This document shows, in pieces, positions 16,876 to 26,516 of a stretch of 53,047 bases of DNA. Positions within the stretch are counted from its first letter, which is position 1. Every line of letters begins with the position of its first letter. Source of the DNA: Acidithiobacillus sulfuriphilus (GTDB taxonomy: Bacteria > Pseudomonadota > Gammaproteobacteria > Acidithiobacillales > Acidithiobacillaceae); the NCBI RefSeq assembly GCF_003721225.1, contig NZ_RIZI01000187.1:1-53047 (forward strand), written 5' to 3'. Below the pieces are notes generated by a model, which was given only the letters and a program-made list of their open reading frames with translations, was not told where the DNA came from and did no database searches. A program made the position numbers and the translations under genes.

Positions 16876-17195
16876 CCCACGTCGTCACCGAAGCCTGCAT
16901 CCACTGCAAATATACCGATTGCGTTGTGCCCTGCCCGGTGGACTGCTTCCACGAGGGGCCCAACTTCCTGGCCATCGACCCGGATGAATGCATCGACTGC
17001 ACCCTATGTGTGGAAGAATGCCCGGTCCATGCCATCTACCGCGATGTGGACCTCCCGGATGGACAGGAAGTCTTCCTGGAGATCAACGCCCGGCTGATCA
17101 CGCACTGGCCGGTGATCGTCCAGAAAAAACCCGCCCTTCCCGAGGCGGAACACTGGGCGCAGGTCGAACAAAAACGCCACCTGCTGGAGGAGTGA
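16872..17195 (+). CDS. fdxA: 7Fe-type ferredoxin (FdxA family)
   Basis: The 107-residue protein has two cluster motifs near the N terminus: C9-x2-C12-x4-C17-x3-C21-P with C25, and C40-x2-C43-x2-C46-x3-C50-P. These follow the FdxA [3Fe-4S]/[4Fe-4S] pattern, and the C-terminal extension ([20 protein letters not shown]) is typical of that family. It overlaps the hemerythrin gene by 4 bp, which suggests the ferredoxin supplies electrons to a process shared with hemerythrin and DUF2249. Confidence 0.9.
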   Translation: MTHVVTEACIHCKYTDCVVPCPVDCFHEGPNFLAIDPDECIDCTLCVEECPVHAIYRDVDLPDGQEVFLEINARLITHWPVIVQKKPALPEAEHWAQVEQKRHLLEE

Positions 17196-17198
17196 ACG

Positions 17199-17285
17199 AT
17201 GGGAAGCCCCTGGTCCGAGATGCCCGAACTCCCTGCAGAGGTCCAGGAATATCACCGGATGACCGCGCCGACGCCATTGCATTGA
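17199..17285 (+). CDS. Possible 28-residue small protein
   Basis: An ATG at 17199 lies 3 bp after the ferredoxin stop behind a strong ribosome site (GGAGGAGTG). It opens a 28-codon frame beginning MGSPWSEMPELPAEVQEY. The spacing and ribosome site look like a real last operon gene, but there is no recognisable family and it could be the remnant of a longer gene. Confidence 0.35.
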   Translation: MGSPWSEMPELPAEVQEYHRMTAPTPLH

Positions 17286-17365
17286 GTCCGTAACCTGCTG
17301 GTAAAACGGTGGGCCTTCCTGCACGGGGTTCCTTCGCCGTGGCAACACCGTATTTCCCAATTTCT

Positions 17366-18400
17366 CTACGGCATCAGGGCGATCTGCTCCAGACCCAGGG
17401 TCTCCGGAAAGCCGAAGAGCAGGTTCATGTTCTGCACCGCCTGCCCCGCTGCCCCCTTCACCAGGTTGTCGATGACCGAGAGGACCACCACCTGCCCCGG
17501 CCGCGGCTGGTGGACGGCGATGCGGCAGGTATTCGCGCCGCGCACCGAGCGCGTGGCCGGATGGCTGGCGAAGGGCAGAATATCCACAAAGGGCTCCCGG
17601 CCATAATGCTCGGCAAAGATCGCCTGGAGGTCGGCGTCGCTCAGCGCCGAACGCAAGCGCCCATAGAGGGTGGCGTGAATCCCCCGAATCATGGGCATGA
17701 GGTGCGGGGTAAATTGCAAGGTGAGGGGTGCCCCTGCCAGCAGGGAGAGTTCCTGCTCGATCTCGGGACGGTGACGGTGACCGCTAACGCCATAGGCATG
17801 GAGGCTATCCGCCGCCTCCGGCAGGATCAGGTTGACCTTGGCTGCACGCCCGGCGCCGCTGACCCCTGACTTGCAGTCGGCAATGAGCGTCTCGGGGTCC
17901 AGCATCCCCGCCGCCAGCAACGGGGCATAACCCAGGATCACGGCCGTGGGATAGCAGCCCGGGTTCGCCACCAGGCGCGCCCCGGGGATATGGGCCCGGG
18001 TCGTCTCCGGCAAGCCATAGACGGCATCGCCAAGGGCATCGCTGGCGCGATGGGCCATGCCATACCACTGGGCGAAGGCGGCGCTATCGCGCAGGCGAAA
18101 ATCGGCGCCCAGATCGATCACTCGCACCCCCTGCGCCAACAGTTGCGGGACCATGTCCATGGCCACCCCATGGGGCGTGGCAAAAAAGACCAGGTCCATG
18201 GCCGCCAAGGCACCCTCGTCCGGGCCGCTGAAGGTCAGATCACAATGGCCGCGCAAGTTGGGAAAGAGACTGTCCACGCGCGTCCCCGCCTCGGCGCGCG
18301 AGGTAATCAAAGCCGGCTCGACCTCCGGATGGGCCGTCAACAGCCGTAACAACTCCATGCCCGTATAACCGGTACCGCCGACAATCCCCACCCGTATCAT
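17366..18400 (-). CDS. argC: N-acetyl-gamma-glutamyl-phosphate reductase
   Basis: ArgC reduces N-acetylglutamyl phosphate with NADPH in arginine synthesis. The 344-residue protein starts with the nucleotide-binding [17 protein letters not shown]. The catalytic cysteine is C149 in [10 protein letters not shown], and [17 protein letters not shown] and the C-terminal [18 protein letters not shown] are family blocks. It lies downstream of rplM-rpsI on the same strand but after a terminator, so it is probably transcribed separately. Confidence 0.97.
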   Translation of the reverse strand: MIRVGIVGGTGYTGMELLRLLTAHPEVEPALITSRAEAGTRVDSLFPNLRGHCDLTFSGPDEGALAAMDLVFFATPHGVAMDMVPQLLAQGVRVIDLGADFRLRDSAAFAQWYGMAHRASDALGDAVYGLPETTRAHIPGARLVANPGCYPTAVILGYAPLLAAGMLDPETLIADCKSGVSGAGRAAKVNLILPEAADSLHAYGVSGHRHRPEIEQELSLLAGAPLTLQFTPHLMPMIRGIHATLYGRLRSALSDADLQAIFAEHYGREPFVDILPFASHPATRSVRGANTCRIAVHQPRPGQVVVLSVIDNLVKGAAGQAVQNMNLLFGFPETLGLEQIALMP

Positions 18401-18502
18401 GTCCTATGACCTCCCATTGGCGTACACAACAAAGCCTGGCCTCATCCTGGATTCGGCCGTTGGTCGCGGCAAAACCCCTCCGCCACCGGCCGGGGCTAAG
18501 AC

Positions 18503-18524
18503 AAAAAAGCCGCCCGAAGGCGGC
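18503..18524 (-). terminator. Rho-independent terminator after rpsI
   Basis: On the minus strand GCCGCC-TTCG-GGCGGC forms a 6-bp GC stem with a stable tetraloop and is followed by TTTTTT. It lies 25-47 bp after the rpsI stop and separates the ribosomal operon from argC. Confidence 0.9.
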
Positions 18525-18549
18525 TGCTCTAGCTCGTAGCCCGATACGC

Positions 18550-18936
18550 TTAGCGTTTGGAGAACTGGTGACTACGCCGTGCCTTGTGCTTGCCCACCTT
18601 CTTCCGTTCCACTTCGCGGGCGTCACGGGTGACAAAGCCGGCGGTCCGCAGGGGGCGGCGCAGGGCTTCGTCATAGGCCATGAGGGCGCGGGTGATGCCG
18701 TGGCGGATGGCGCCCGCCTGACCGCTGGCCCCGCCGCCGCTGACGTTGACGAGCACGTCAAACTGACCGGTATGACCCGTCAGCTCCAGGGGCTGCATCA
18801 CCACCATGCGCGAAGTCTCGCGACCGAAGTATTCCTCCAGCGAGCGCTTGTTGATCTGAATCCGCCCGGCACCCCGCCGCAGGTAAACGCGGGCTGTGGC
18901 ACTCTTGCGGCGACCGGTTCCGTAATATTGTTCCAT
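18550..18936 (-). CDS. rpsI: 30S ribosomal protein S9
   Basis: The 128-residue protein shows the S9 pattern: [17 protein letters not shown] at the N terminus, a [19 protein letters not shown] core, and the basic tail [18 protein letters not shown], whose final SKR reaches the P-site tRNA. It follows rplM by 11 bp, as is usual in bacteria. Confidence 0.98.
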   Translation of the reverse strand: MEQYYGTGRRKSATARVYLRRGAGRIQINKRSLEEYFGRETSRMVVMQPLELTGHTGQFDVLVNVSGGGASGQAGAIRHGITRALMAYDEALRRPLRTAGFVTRDAREVERKKVGKHKARRSHQFSKR

Positions 18937-18947
18937 AGGATCTTGCC

Positions 18948-19379
18948 TTATATCTGCAGGGGCTGGGGCTGCTGGGCGCTATGCGGATGATTGGCACCGG
19001 CATAGACCTTGAGCTTCTTGAACATGCTACGTCCCAGGGAATTCTTGGGCAGCATCCCCTTGACGGCGATCTCGATCACGCGCTCGGGATGCGTTTCCAT
19101 CATCTTGGCAAAAGAAGCGCTCTTGAGATTGCCCACGTAGCCGGTGTGGTGATGGTAGATCTTGTCCCGGGCCTTGTTACCCGTCACAGCGATCTTGTCC
19201 GCGTTGATGACCACCAAGTAATCACCGGTGTCCACATGCGGCGTAAATTCGGGCTTGTGCTTGCCCCGCAGGCGCCGCGCCAGCTCTACAGAAAGGCGGC
19301 CAAGAACTTTGTCCGTGGCATCCACCACGTACCAGTCCCCCTGCACTTCATGGGACTTGGCGGAATAGGTCTTCATCAC
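18948..19379 (-). CDS. rplM: 50S ribosomal protein L13
   Basis: The 143-residue protein begins [20 protein letters not shown] and contains [39 protein letters not shown] and the HTGYVGNLK block of L13. It is the first gene of the rplM-rpsI operon behind a clear sigma70-type promoter. Confidence 0.98.
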   Translation of the reverse strand: MMKTYSAKSHEVQGDWYVVDATDKVLGRLSVELARRLRGKHKPEFTPHVDTGDYLVVINADKIAVTGNKARDKIYHHHTGYVGNLKSASFAKMMETHPERVIEIAVKGMLPKNSLGRSMFKKLKVYAGANHPHSAQQPQPLQI

Positions 19380-19415
19380 GACACTCCGGCTTCTGGTTTT
19401 TACTTGAGGGGCGAG

Positions 19416-19444
19416 AGATTAGCGAGGGCGGGACCTGTTGTCAA
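19416..19444 (-). promoter_or_regulatory. rplM-rpsI promoter
   Basis: On the minus strand a perfect -35 (TTGACA, 19444-19439) and a -10 TAATCT (19421-19416) are separated by exactly 17 bp. The start site falls about 30 bp before the rplM ATG. Confidence 0.85.
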
Positions 19445-19477
19445 GGCACAGGCGCGCCGTGTTAGCCCAAAGCAGTA

Positions 19478-19813
19478 ATGTCCCCTTTGTCCCATTCTAA
19501 AATGTCCCCTTTTCTGGATCGGGGGCACGGTGGCAGAGGAGTTCGTGAAGATGAGTCGGCGGGAGGTGGATCGGGCGCTGGTCATCCAGCAGGTGGTACA
19601 GCGGCAAATCCGGCAGCGGGAGGCGGCATCCCGGCTGGGGGTGAGCATCCGCCAGATCAAGCGGCTCGTGCAGCGCTGGCAGGTGGAAGGGCCGTCGGGG
19701 CTGGTGTCCCGTCGCCGCGGGCAGCGGCCTAATAACGCTTTTTCACAAGCCATGCGCCAGGAGATTCTGGATCTGGTACGCAGCCACTATGCGGACTTCG
19801 GCCCAACGCTGGC
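19478..19813 (+). mobile_element. Truncated ISNCY (IS1202-group) element: terminal repeat and 5' part of transposase
   Basis: Two near copies of TGTCCCCTTT (about 19479 and 19504) look like the terminal inverted-repeat region of this IS group. A transposase frame opens at 19530 (GTG) and gives MSRREVDRALVIQQVVQRQ, the helix-turn-helix segment AASRLGVSIRQIKRLVQRW, GPSGLVSRRRGQRPNN, and SHYADFGPTLA. It then stops matching exactly at 19814, the first base of the CRISPR array. The catalytic part and right end are missing. The fragment probably inserted into the old end of the array and was later cut by deletion or recombination. Confidence 0.75.
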
Positions 19814-22800
19814 CGGTTCATCCCCACGGGTGTGGGGAACGCCCCCACTTCCCGGCGATGCAGTCCGCCTTGAGCGGTTCATCCCCACGGGTGTGGGGAA
19901 CGCCAATCCTGTCTTGTCGTATGAGCAGGCCGTTTCGGTTCATCCCCACGGGTGTGGGGAACGCTTCTGGTTTGTTTTTCTTCTTTTGGTCTGGGCCGGT
20001 TCATCCCCACGGGTGTGGGGAACGCTATAGGATCGGTAAAACTAAAAGCACAAGCTGCGGTTCATCCCCACGGGTGTGGGGAACGCTGCGGATGATATTC
20101 CAGGTCGTTATTATTTCCCGGTTCATCCCCACGGGTGTGGGGAACGCTATCGAGCACAAAAAAAGCCTTTCCGAATTGACGGTTCATCCCCACGGGTGTG
20201 GGGAACGCGCGCGTTATCCATTAATCAGTACACATCAAGACGGTTCATCCCCACGGGTGTGGGGAACGCCTTACGCGGCGCCAGGCGAACAGGGCCTATG
20301 GCGGTTCATCCCCACGGGTGTGGGGAACGCTTTCGAGATTTGCTTTGCGATAGCGGAGAACTCGGTTCATCCCCACGGGTGTGGGGAACGCTCACGTCTT
20401 CGGGCGTGTCCTCCGCCTCCAGTCGGTTCATCCCCACGGGTGTGGGGAACGCTCAACTGACGGGCGTCACGGCCTCTGTTTCGTCGGTTCATCCCCACGG
20501 GTGTGGGGAACGCGTATGCACGGATACGATGCTTGTGACCGGTAACGGTTCATCCCCACGGGTGTGGGGAACGCGGCACCATCAATGGAGTCAACAAATG
20601 GGCCGTCGGTTCATCCCCACGGGTGTGGGGAACGCTGGGTAAGGCGCATCCGGGCCATCACTGATTGCGGTTCATCCCCACGGGTGTGGGGAACGCTGAT
20701 AAAAGCCAACGAAAAAACCGGTAATATTCGGTTCATCCCCACGGGTGTGGGGAACGCAGCGGTAACGCGCTACCAGTGCAAAATGCCTCCGGTTCATCCC
20801 CACGGGTGTGGGGAACGCTCCATTTCCATTTCCATTTCCATTTTCGTGTCCGGTTCATCCCCACGGGTGTGGGGAACGCTACGAGCGCATCGCGTATTAT
20901 GTCGCGCAATTCGGTTCATCCCCACGGGTGTGGGGAACGCGATGGCCTCCTCCGTGCTCAACGAACCTGTCGCGGTTCATCCCCACGGGTGTGGGGAACG
21001 CAGTATCGCCAAGCGCGGCTAGTGGTTTGGGGGCGGTTCATCCCCACGGGTGTGGGGAACGCAGCAGCCGGCGAATGACGTAAAACTGGGACCGCGGTTC
21101 ATCCCCACGGGTGTGGGGAACGCCTGCCCTGGCACGTCCGCGGTGGCTATCGTGGCGGTTCATCCCCACGGGTGTGGGGAACGCAGGTCGTCAGTGTGAT
21201 GTCCATGGCAAATCTCCGGTTCATCCCCACGGGTGTGGGGAACGCGGGTGGGGTTGGTCACAGCTTTGTCCACGCGACGGTTCATCCCCACGGGTGTGGG
21301 GAACGCGGGATGCGCGTAGAGAGCAACGCTGATGGTCACGGTTCATCCCCACGGGTGTGGGGAACGCCTGGACGTGTAGTCCGCCCAATAGACCGGAGGC
21401 GGTTCATCCCCACGGGTGTGGGGAACGCCGTTGTAACGCAGTAGGGATTTTGGGCCTTGACGGTTCATCCCCACGGGTGTGGGGAACGCGCTTTGGGTAT
21501 TGTTTATGTGCCGCGTATAATCGGTTCATCCCCACGGGTGTGGGGAACGCTATTGATACTCTAATCGAAGCAAGTTCGATAACGGTTCATCCCCACGGGT
21601 GTGGGGAACGCTAATTTGTCGTTTTGGCTACACGTACCGTTTGCGGTTCATCCCCACGGGTGTGGGGAACGCTGACTCCGCCATCGTACCGCCTGTCGCG
21701 ATGGCGGTTCATCCCCACGGGTGTGGGGAACGCGCCTCGATAAATTTCTACATTAACTAATTCACCGGTTCATCCCCACGGGTGTGGGGAACGCGCCTCC
21801 AGCACATCGAGATAGGATTTCGCCAGACGGTTCATCCCCACGGGTGTGGGGAACGCTAGCGTGATGTCCATGGCAATCTCCTTGCTTACGGTTCATCCCC
21901 ACGGGTGTGGGGAACGCTGGCCCAGGTCCGGGCCGACGAAAATATCCGCCGGTTCATCCCCACGGGTGTGGGGAACGCAACTCGTATCCGTGGATGTTCA
22001 TGTCGAGCTCCGGTTCATCCCCACGGGTGTGGGGAACGCGCGAGTCAATCGCCTGCATCCGACCCTGAGCACGGTTCATCCCCACGGGTGTGGGGAACGC
22101 CGCATAGCAGCGGTCACAGGTGCGTATGGGCGCGGTTCATCCCCACGGGTGTGGGGAACGCCGGTTGGCGGGGGAATCCTGGGAGCCCCTACCCGGTTCA
22201 TCCCCACGGGTGTGGGGAACGCGTGCCCGGTAACCTCTCCGTATGCCAGCACCACGGTTCATCCCCACGGGTGTGGGGAACGCTCCATATAGTAAGATAC
22301 GCCGTGGCCGTAAGGCGGTTCATCCCCACGGGTGTGGGGAACGCCTGTATGGACTCACCAGTCGCGAGCATTCTAGCGGTTCATCCCCACGGGTGTGGGG
22401 AACGCCTGGCCCACCATGTCGGGCGTGATCGTGACCCGCGGTTCATCCCCACGGGTGTGGGGAACGCGTAAACGAAGAAATGCGCTGGAAGGATTATTTC
22501 GGTTCATCCCCACGGGTGTGGGGAACGCTGTTTCATCTTGACTAAGTATTGTCCCATTCACGGTTCATCCCCACGGGTGTGGGGAACGCTTCCACGAGCG
22601 GGTTTCTGGCGGATTCATTCCGCGGTTCATCCCCACGGGTGTGGGGAACGCCGAGCACAACCAGAGTTTGCAGCGGGGGGAGACGGTTCATCCCCACGGG
22701 TGTGGGGAACGCGGGGCATGGGTCCAGGTTCCGCCGCCCCTGGCCGGTTCATCCCCACGGGTGTGGGGAACGCGTTTTCATCCGTTGTAGATAATCTTCA

Positions 22801-22834
22801 TATCGCGGTTCATCCCCACGGGTGTGGGGAACGC
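19814..22834 (-). CRISPR. Type I-E CRISPR array, 50 repeats and 49 spacers
   Basis: I count 50 copies of a 29-bp repeat starting CGGTTCATCCCC and ending GTGGGGAACGC on the plus strand, all apparently identical. Spacers are 32 bp except three of 33 bp (21795-21827, 22406-22438, 22590-22622). The inverse orientation (GCGTTCCCC...GGGGATGAACCG) is the canonical transcribed form for type I-E repeats with a GTGGGG-type hairpin. The array is therefore read leftward from the leader at 22835-22961; spacers near 22.8 kb are newest and those near 19.8 kb oldest. No degenerate terminal repeat is present at the old end, where the array meets a truncated IS. Confidence 0.99.
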
Positions 22835-22961
22835 ACTTCTTCCTTCTCTTTGAAATACCATAGGTTTTCATGTGGCCGGAATTCTACCAACATTTTCGGC
22901 CTGGTGCAGGCGGCGAATCGACCCCTTCGCCTGCCCTGTTGTGAGACTTCCTCCCAAGCTA
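22835..22961 (-). promoter_or_regulatory. CRISPR leader
   Basis: This 127-bp stretch lies between the cas2 stop and the first (newest) repeat. On the minus strand TTGGTAGAAT (22890-22881) resembles the -10 element of the known I-E leader promoter. The last 45 bp before the repeat are purine- and A-rich, as expected for the site of Cas1-Cas2 integration. No clear -35 box is visible. Confidence 0.7.
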
Positions 22962-24159
<1,198 letters not shown>

Positions 24160-24171
24160 GGAAAGTGCTCT

Positions 24172-24666
24172 TCAGCGTTCGCCGAATCGGCGAAGCAGTT
24201 GATCGACCAGTGCCTCGGGCAAATAGTAGCCGCCGGCCATCAACCTTTCGACAGGAATGGCGATGCGGGCAAGCAAGCCTCTTTCCTTGAGCAGCGCCAA
24301 CATGCCCAAAGTGCCGATCACATCGAGCCCCAGTGCTTGAGACGCCATGCGCCCCTTGCGTTCGTCGATCAGGACTGCTGCATGTTCCTGCAACGCCAGG
24401 GCGATAGCCAGCGTTTCGCCGGGATCAAGGCCATAGGAAGAAACTGCATCGACGGTGGTCGGGATGTCCGCAATGACTTCAAACACGCCTGCCGCCGCTG
24501 CCGCCTTCAGCATCCTTGCATCGGCCAGTTCGCCTTTACGGGTCACCTCGACGTACACCACCTCGGGCACCCACAAGGCGTGAAAGCAGGAGCGGGACTC
24601 ACGCAGCAATTCCAGCCGCGCCAGCGCGATCAACGGCCCGCTGTCAGCGACCAGCAAACCGCTCAA
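24172..24666 (-). CDS. DUF3368-type PIN-domain toxin inside the cas operon
   Basis: The 164-residue protein starts VADSGPLIALARLELL, with the PIN-fold first acidic residue, and continues with PEVVYVEV, GLDPGETLAIALAL and AAVLIDERKGRMASQALGL, which carries the other conserved acids. Such DUF3368 proteins are predicted RNases and pair with UPF0175 antitoxins. It overlaps the antitoxin gene by 23 bp and lies 12 bp upstream of cas1, all on one strand, so it is probably co-transcribed with cas genes. The catalytic acids are intact by eye. Confidence 0.8.
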   Translation of the reverse strand: MSGLLVADSGPLIALARLELLRESRSCFHALWVPEVVYVEVTRKGELADARMLKAAAAAGVFEVIADIPTTVDAVSSYGLDPGETLAIALALQEHAAVLIDERKGRMASQALGLDVIGTLGMLALLKERGLLARIAIPVERLMAGGYYLPEALVDQLLRRFGER

Positions 24667-24982
24667 GGTTGTCCAGCTCCGCTTTCAACTCCTCGGTGGA
24701 ATAGCGCACGACAGGGATATGCAGCGCCCCGAGGTGATCGATCATTTCGCTCTGGGAAATGCCCGCGATCCGCGCCGCCCCTTCCAGCCCCACCAAATCT
24801 TGATCGAACAATTTCACCGCCAAGGCCAGCTTGGCCCCATGGGTCAGCAGGGTTTCGTCCACCGGTAGCGCAAACAGCAGGGGACGGCCCTGATCCACCA
24901 CCAGCGCGGCCTCGCCGCGAGCGGCATCTCCCACCAAGCGGTCAGGCGAGGATTTCAGATCTTCAACAGTCAAGGTATCCAT
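24644..24982 (-). CDS. Antitoxin with Phd-like N terminus and UPF0175 C terminus
   Basis: The 112-residue protein begins TVEDLKSSPDRLVGDAARGEAALVVDQGRPLLFALPV, a Phd/YefM-like DNA-binding layout. It continues with LALAVKLFDQDLVGLEGAARIAGISQSEMIDHLGALHIPVVRYS, the UPF0175 pattern, in which the last segment would bind the toxin. It precedes and overlaps the PIN toxin gene. The fusion of the two antitoxin parts is itself slightly unusual. It starts 35 bp after the cas6e stop. Confidence 0.78.
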   Translation of the reverse strand: MDTLTVEDLKSSPDRLVGDAARGEAALVVDQGRPLLFALPVDETLLTHGAKLALAVKLFDQDLVGLEGAARIAGISQSEMIDHLGALHIPVVRYSTEELKAELDNLERFAGR

Positions 24983-25017
24983 AGGCCCTCCTCAGGATTC
25001 TAGCTGCAAGTATCGGC

Positions 25018-25719
25018 TCAAATGCGGCGAACCAGCAATAGACCGCAGCCGAAGGCCTTGGCGGGGCCGATGCCACCTATCAAAGCATTCAGAAAACGGC
25101 TGGAGTCAATTACGCGGAAATGACCCTCGAAATCCAGCGTGGAAAGTGCGATGCCCTTGCCATTCCGCTGCCGCCATGTACGATAACCATCTACCCGTAG
25201 GTCGGCGTCACCGCACTGCACGCCAAGGCGTTCTTGGCGGTCCCGAAACCAGCAGGCGCCGGCCTCGTAAGCTACCTGGGCCAGTGTCGGGCGGGCGTCT
25301 CCGGGCAAATTCTTCCAGCCCATGCGCTGTTTGGCATCCATCACCACATCGTGGCGCCGACCGCGCTCACCCGCCGTATGCCGCGTTACGGTGGGATTGC
25401 CCCGTAGTTTGAAGGCCAAGCGATCTCCAGCTTGGATGTTCGGCGTATAGCGCTTCGCCTCAACCTGCCACAGATCTTGCCGGTCTTGCGGACATTGCGC
25501 GGAAAGCACGTAGAACACAGGTAGACCGTCCTGCTGCTCGGCGCGGAACAGGAAGGGCGCCGGCTGGCCGGCCCTCGCCTCCTTCGGCGGCAGATGGAAC
25601 AATCGACAGAGGGCCTGGTGCTGACCGTAAGAGTCGAGATCGCCCAGACCCGCCATTTGCTTGTAGCCGATCTCGGGCTTAGGCGTAATGCGGGAAAGCC
25701 AATGACCGGCGGCATTCAT
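25018..25719 (-). CDS. cas6e: Cas6e crRNA endonuclease (CasE/Cse3)
   Basis: Cas6e cuts pre-crRNA at the base of each repeat hairpin and remains bound in Cascade. The 233-residue protein has SYGQHQALCRLF near the N terminus, with H34 at the place of the catalytic histidine, and ends with the glycine-rich loop GIGPAKAFGCGLLLVRR. It overlaps cas5e by 4 bp (ATGA). Confidence 0.96.
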   Translation of the reverse strand: MNAAGHWLSRITPKPEIGYKQMAGLGDLDSYGQHQALCRLFHLPPKEARAGQPAPFLFRAEQQDGLPVFYVLSAQCPQDRQDLWQVEAKRYTPNIQAGDRLAFKLRGNPTVTRHTAGERGRRHDVVMDAKQRMGWKNLPGDARPTLAQVAYEAGACWFRDRQERLGVQCGDADLRVDGYRTWRQRNGKGIALSTLDFEGHFRVIDSSRFLNALIGGIGPAKAFGCGLLLVRRI

Positions 25720-26516
25720 GGGCGGCCTCCCAGGTGGGCACGGTGTTCGGTGCGCACCGCGAACTGCCAGCGGCGGCGAGAGGTGGGCTGGTCGCGGCGG
25801 CTATGGCTTTCCTGGGCGTCAAGGGCCGTCTGGGCGTCGATGTCCCATAGCATCACGGGGTGGACCTCGCGCAACCACGCATGGGGGCGCCACTCCTTCC
25901 AGAAACCTTCCAGACTATCGGCCATGGCAGCCAGGCTCACGCCCGCCAAGGCGGTTTCCACGTTGGGCGCTCTGAGCCCCCGGGGCGCCAAGGGTAACGC
26001 CAAGGGGCAGGACTTGCGGCCCAAGTAGAGCGGAAAGACTGGCGCCAGCAGGCCATCCCGCAATGCGTTCAACTCGTGGGGCGCTCCGACCCGCGCCCAC
26101 AGCGCGACGGCGCAGAAGGCATCCTGGCGGTATTCGCGGCGGGAGAGGATGGTGTTGAGGTCATGCCGCGCCACGCGAGTGAGTTCATCCCGGCGGGTAG
26201 GGAAGACCATGCGGTTCTTGCCCTTGCCGGACGAAGGCACCTGTGCGGTGTGATAGTCGGACAGCGGCAAGCCGGGATACTCCACCTTCACCGCAAGCCC
26301 ATAGCCATCGGCCAGCGCCGCATGGGCGTCTTCCCAAGCCTGGCGGTCAGACTCGTTGTCGGCAGTGTCCGGCCGGCGTAAGCCCAGGGCTGCCGCCACA
26401 AGGCCCAGGATGGCGGACTTGGTCGGCGTGAGCGCCGAAGGGCGCGTCTCCCCGACGGCGATGTCGCCCCACGCGGCCAGCGGCCCGTAGAGCTGGAAGA
26501 CGAGGTAATCCCGCAT
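25716..26516 (-). CDS. cas5e: Cas5e (CasD) Cascade subunit
   Basis: Cas5e binds the 5' handle of crRNA. The 266-residue protein has the expected N terminus YLVFQLYGPLAAWGDIAVGETRPS, the TPTKSAILGLVAAALGL helix, and SDYHTAQVP. GGAGGTG precedes the ATG at 26516, which overlaps the cas7e stop (TGATG), so this start is preferred to 26531. Confidence 0.96.
   Translation of the reverse strand: MRDYLVFQLYGPLAAWGDIAVGETRPSALTPTKSAILGLVAAALGLRRPDTADNESDRQAWEDAHAALADGYGLAVKVEYPGLPLSDYHTAQVPSSGKGKNRMVFPTRRDELTRVARHDLNTILSRREYRQDAFCAVALWARVGAPHELNALRDGLLAPVFPLYLGRKSCPLALPLAPRGLRAPNVETALAGVSLAAMADSLEGFWKEWRPHAWLREVHPVMLWDIDAQTALDAQESHSRRDQPTSRRRWQFAVRTEHRAHLGGRP

Noticed and set aside
19789..22794. Many long frames across 19.8-22.8 kb with repeated [17 protein letters not shown] and FIPTGVGNA units
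   Set aside because: These are translations of the CRISPR repeat in three frames. The 61/62-bp period and variable 32-33 bp spacers show an array, not a repeat protein.
19843..22805. Self-targeting spacers against genes in this window
   Set aside because: I compared several spacers by eye with the window and saw no match. A computed search is required to exclude them.
22835..22961. Degenerate extra repeat next to the leader
   Set aside because: No partial copy of the repeat is visible beyond 22834.
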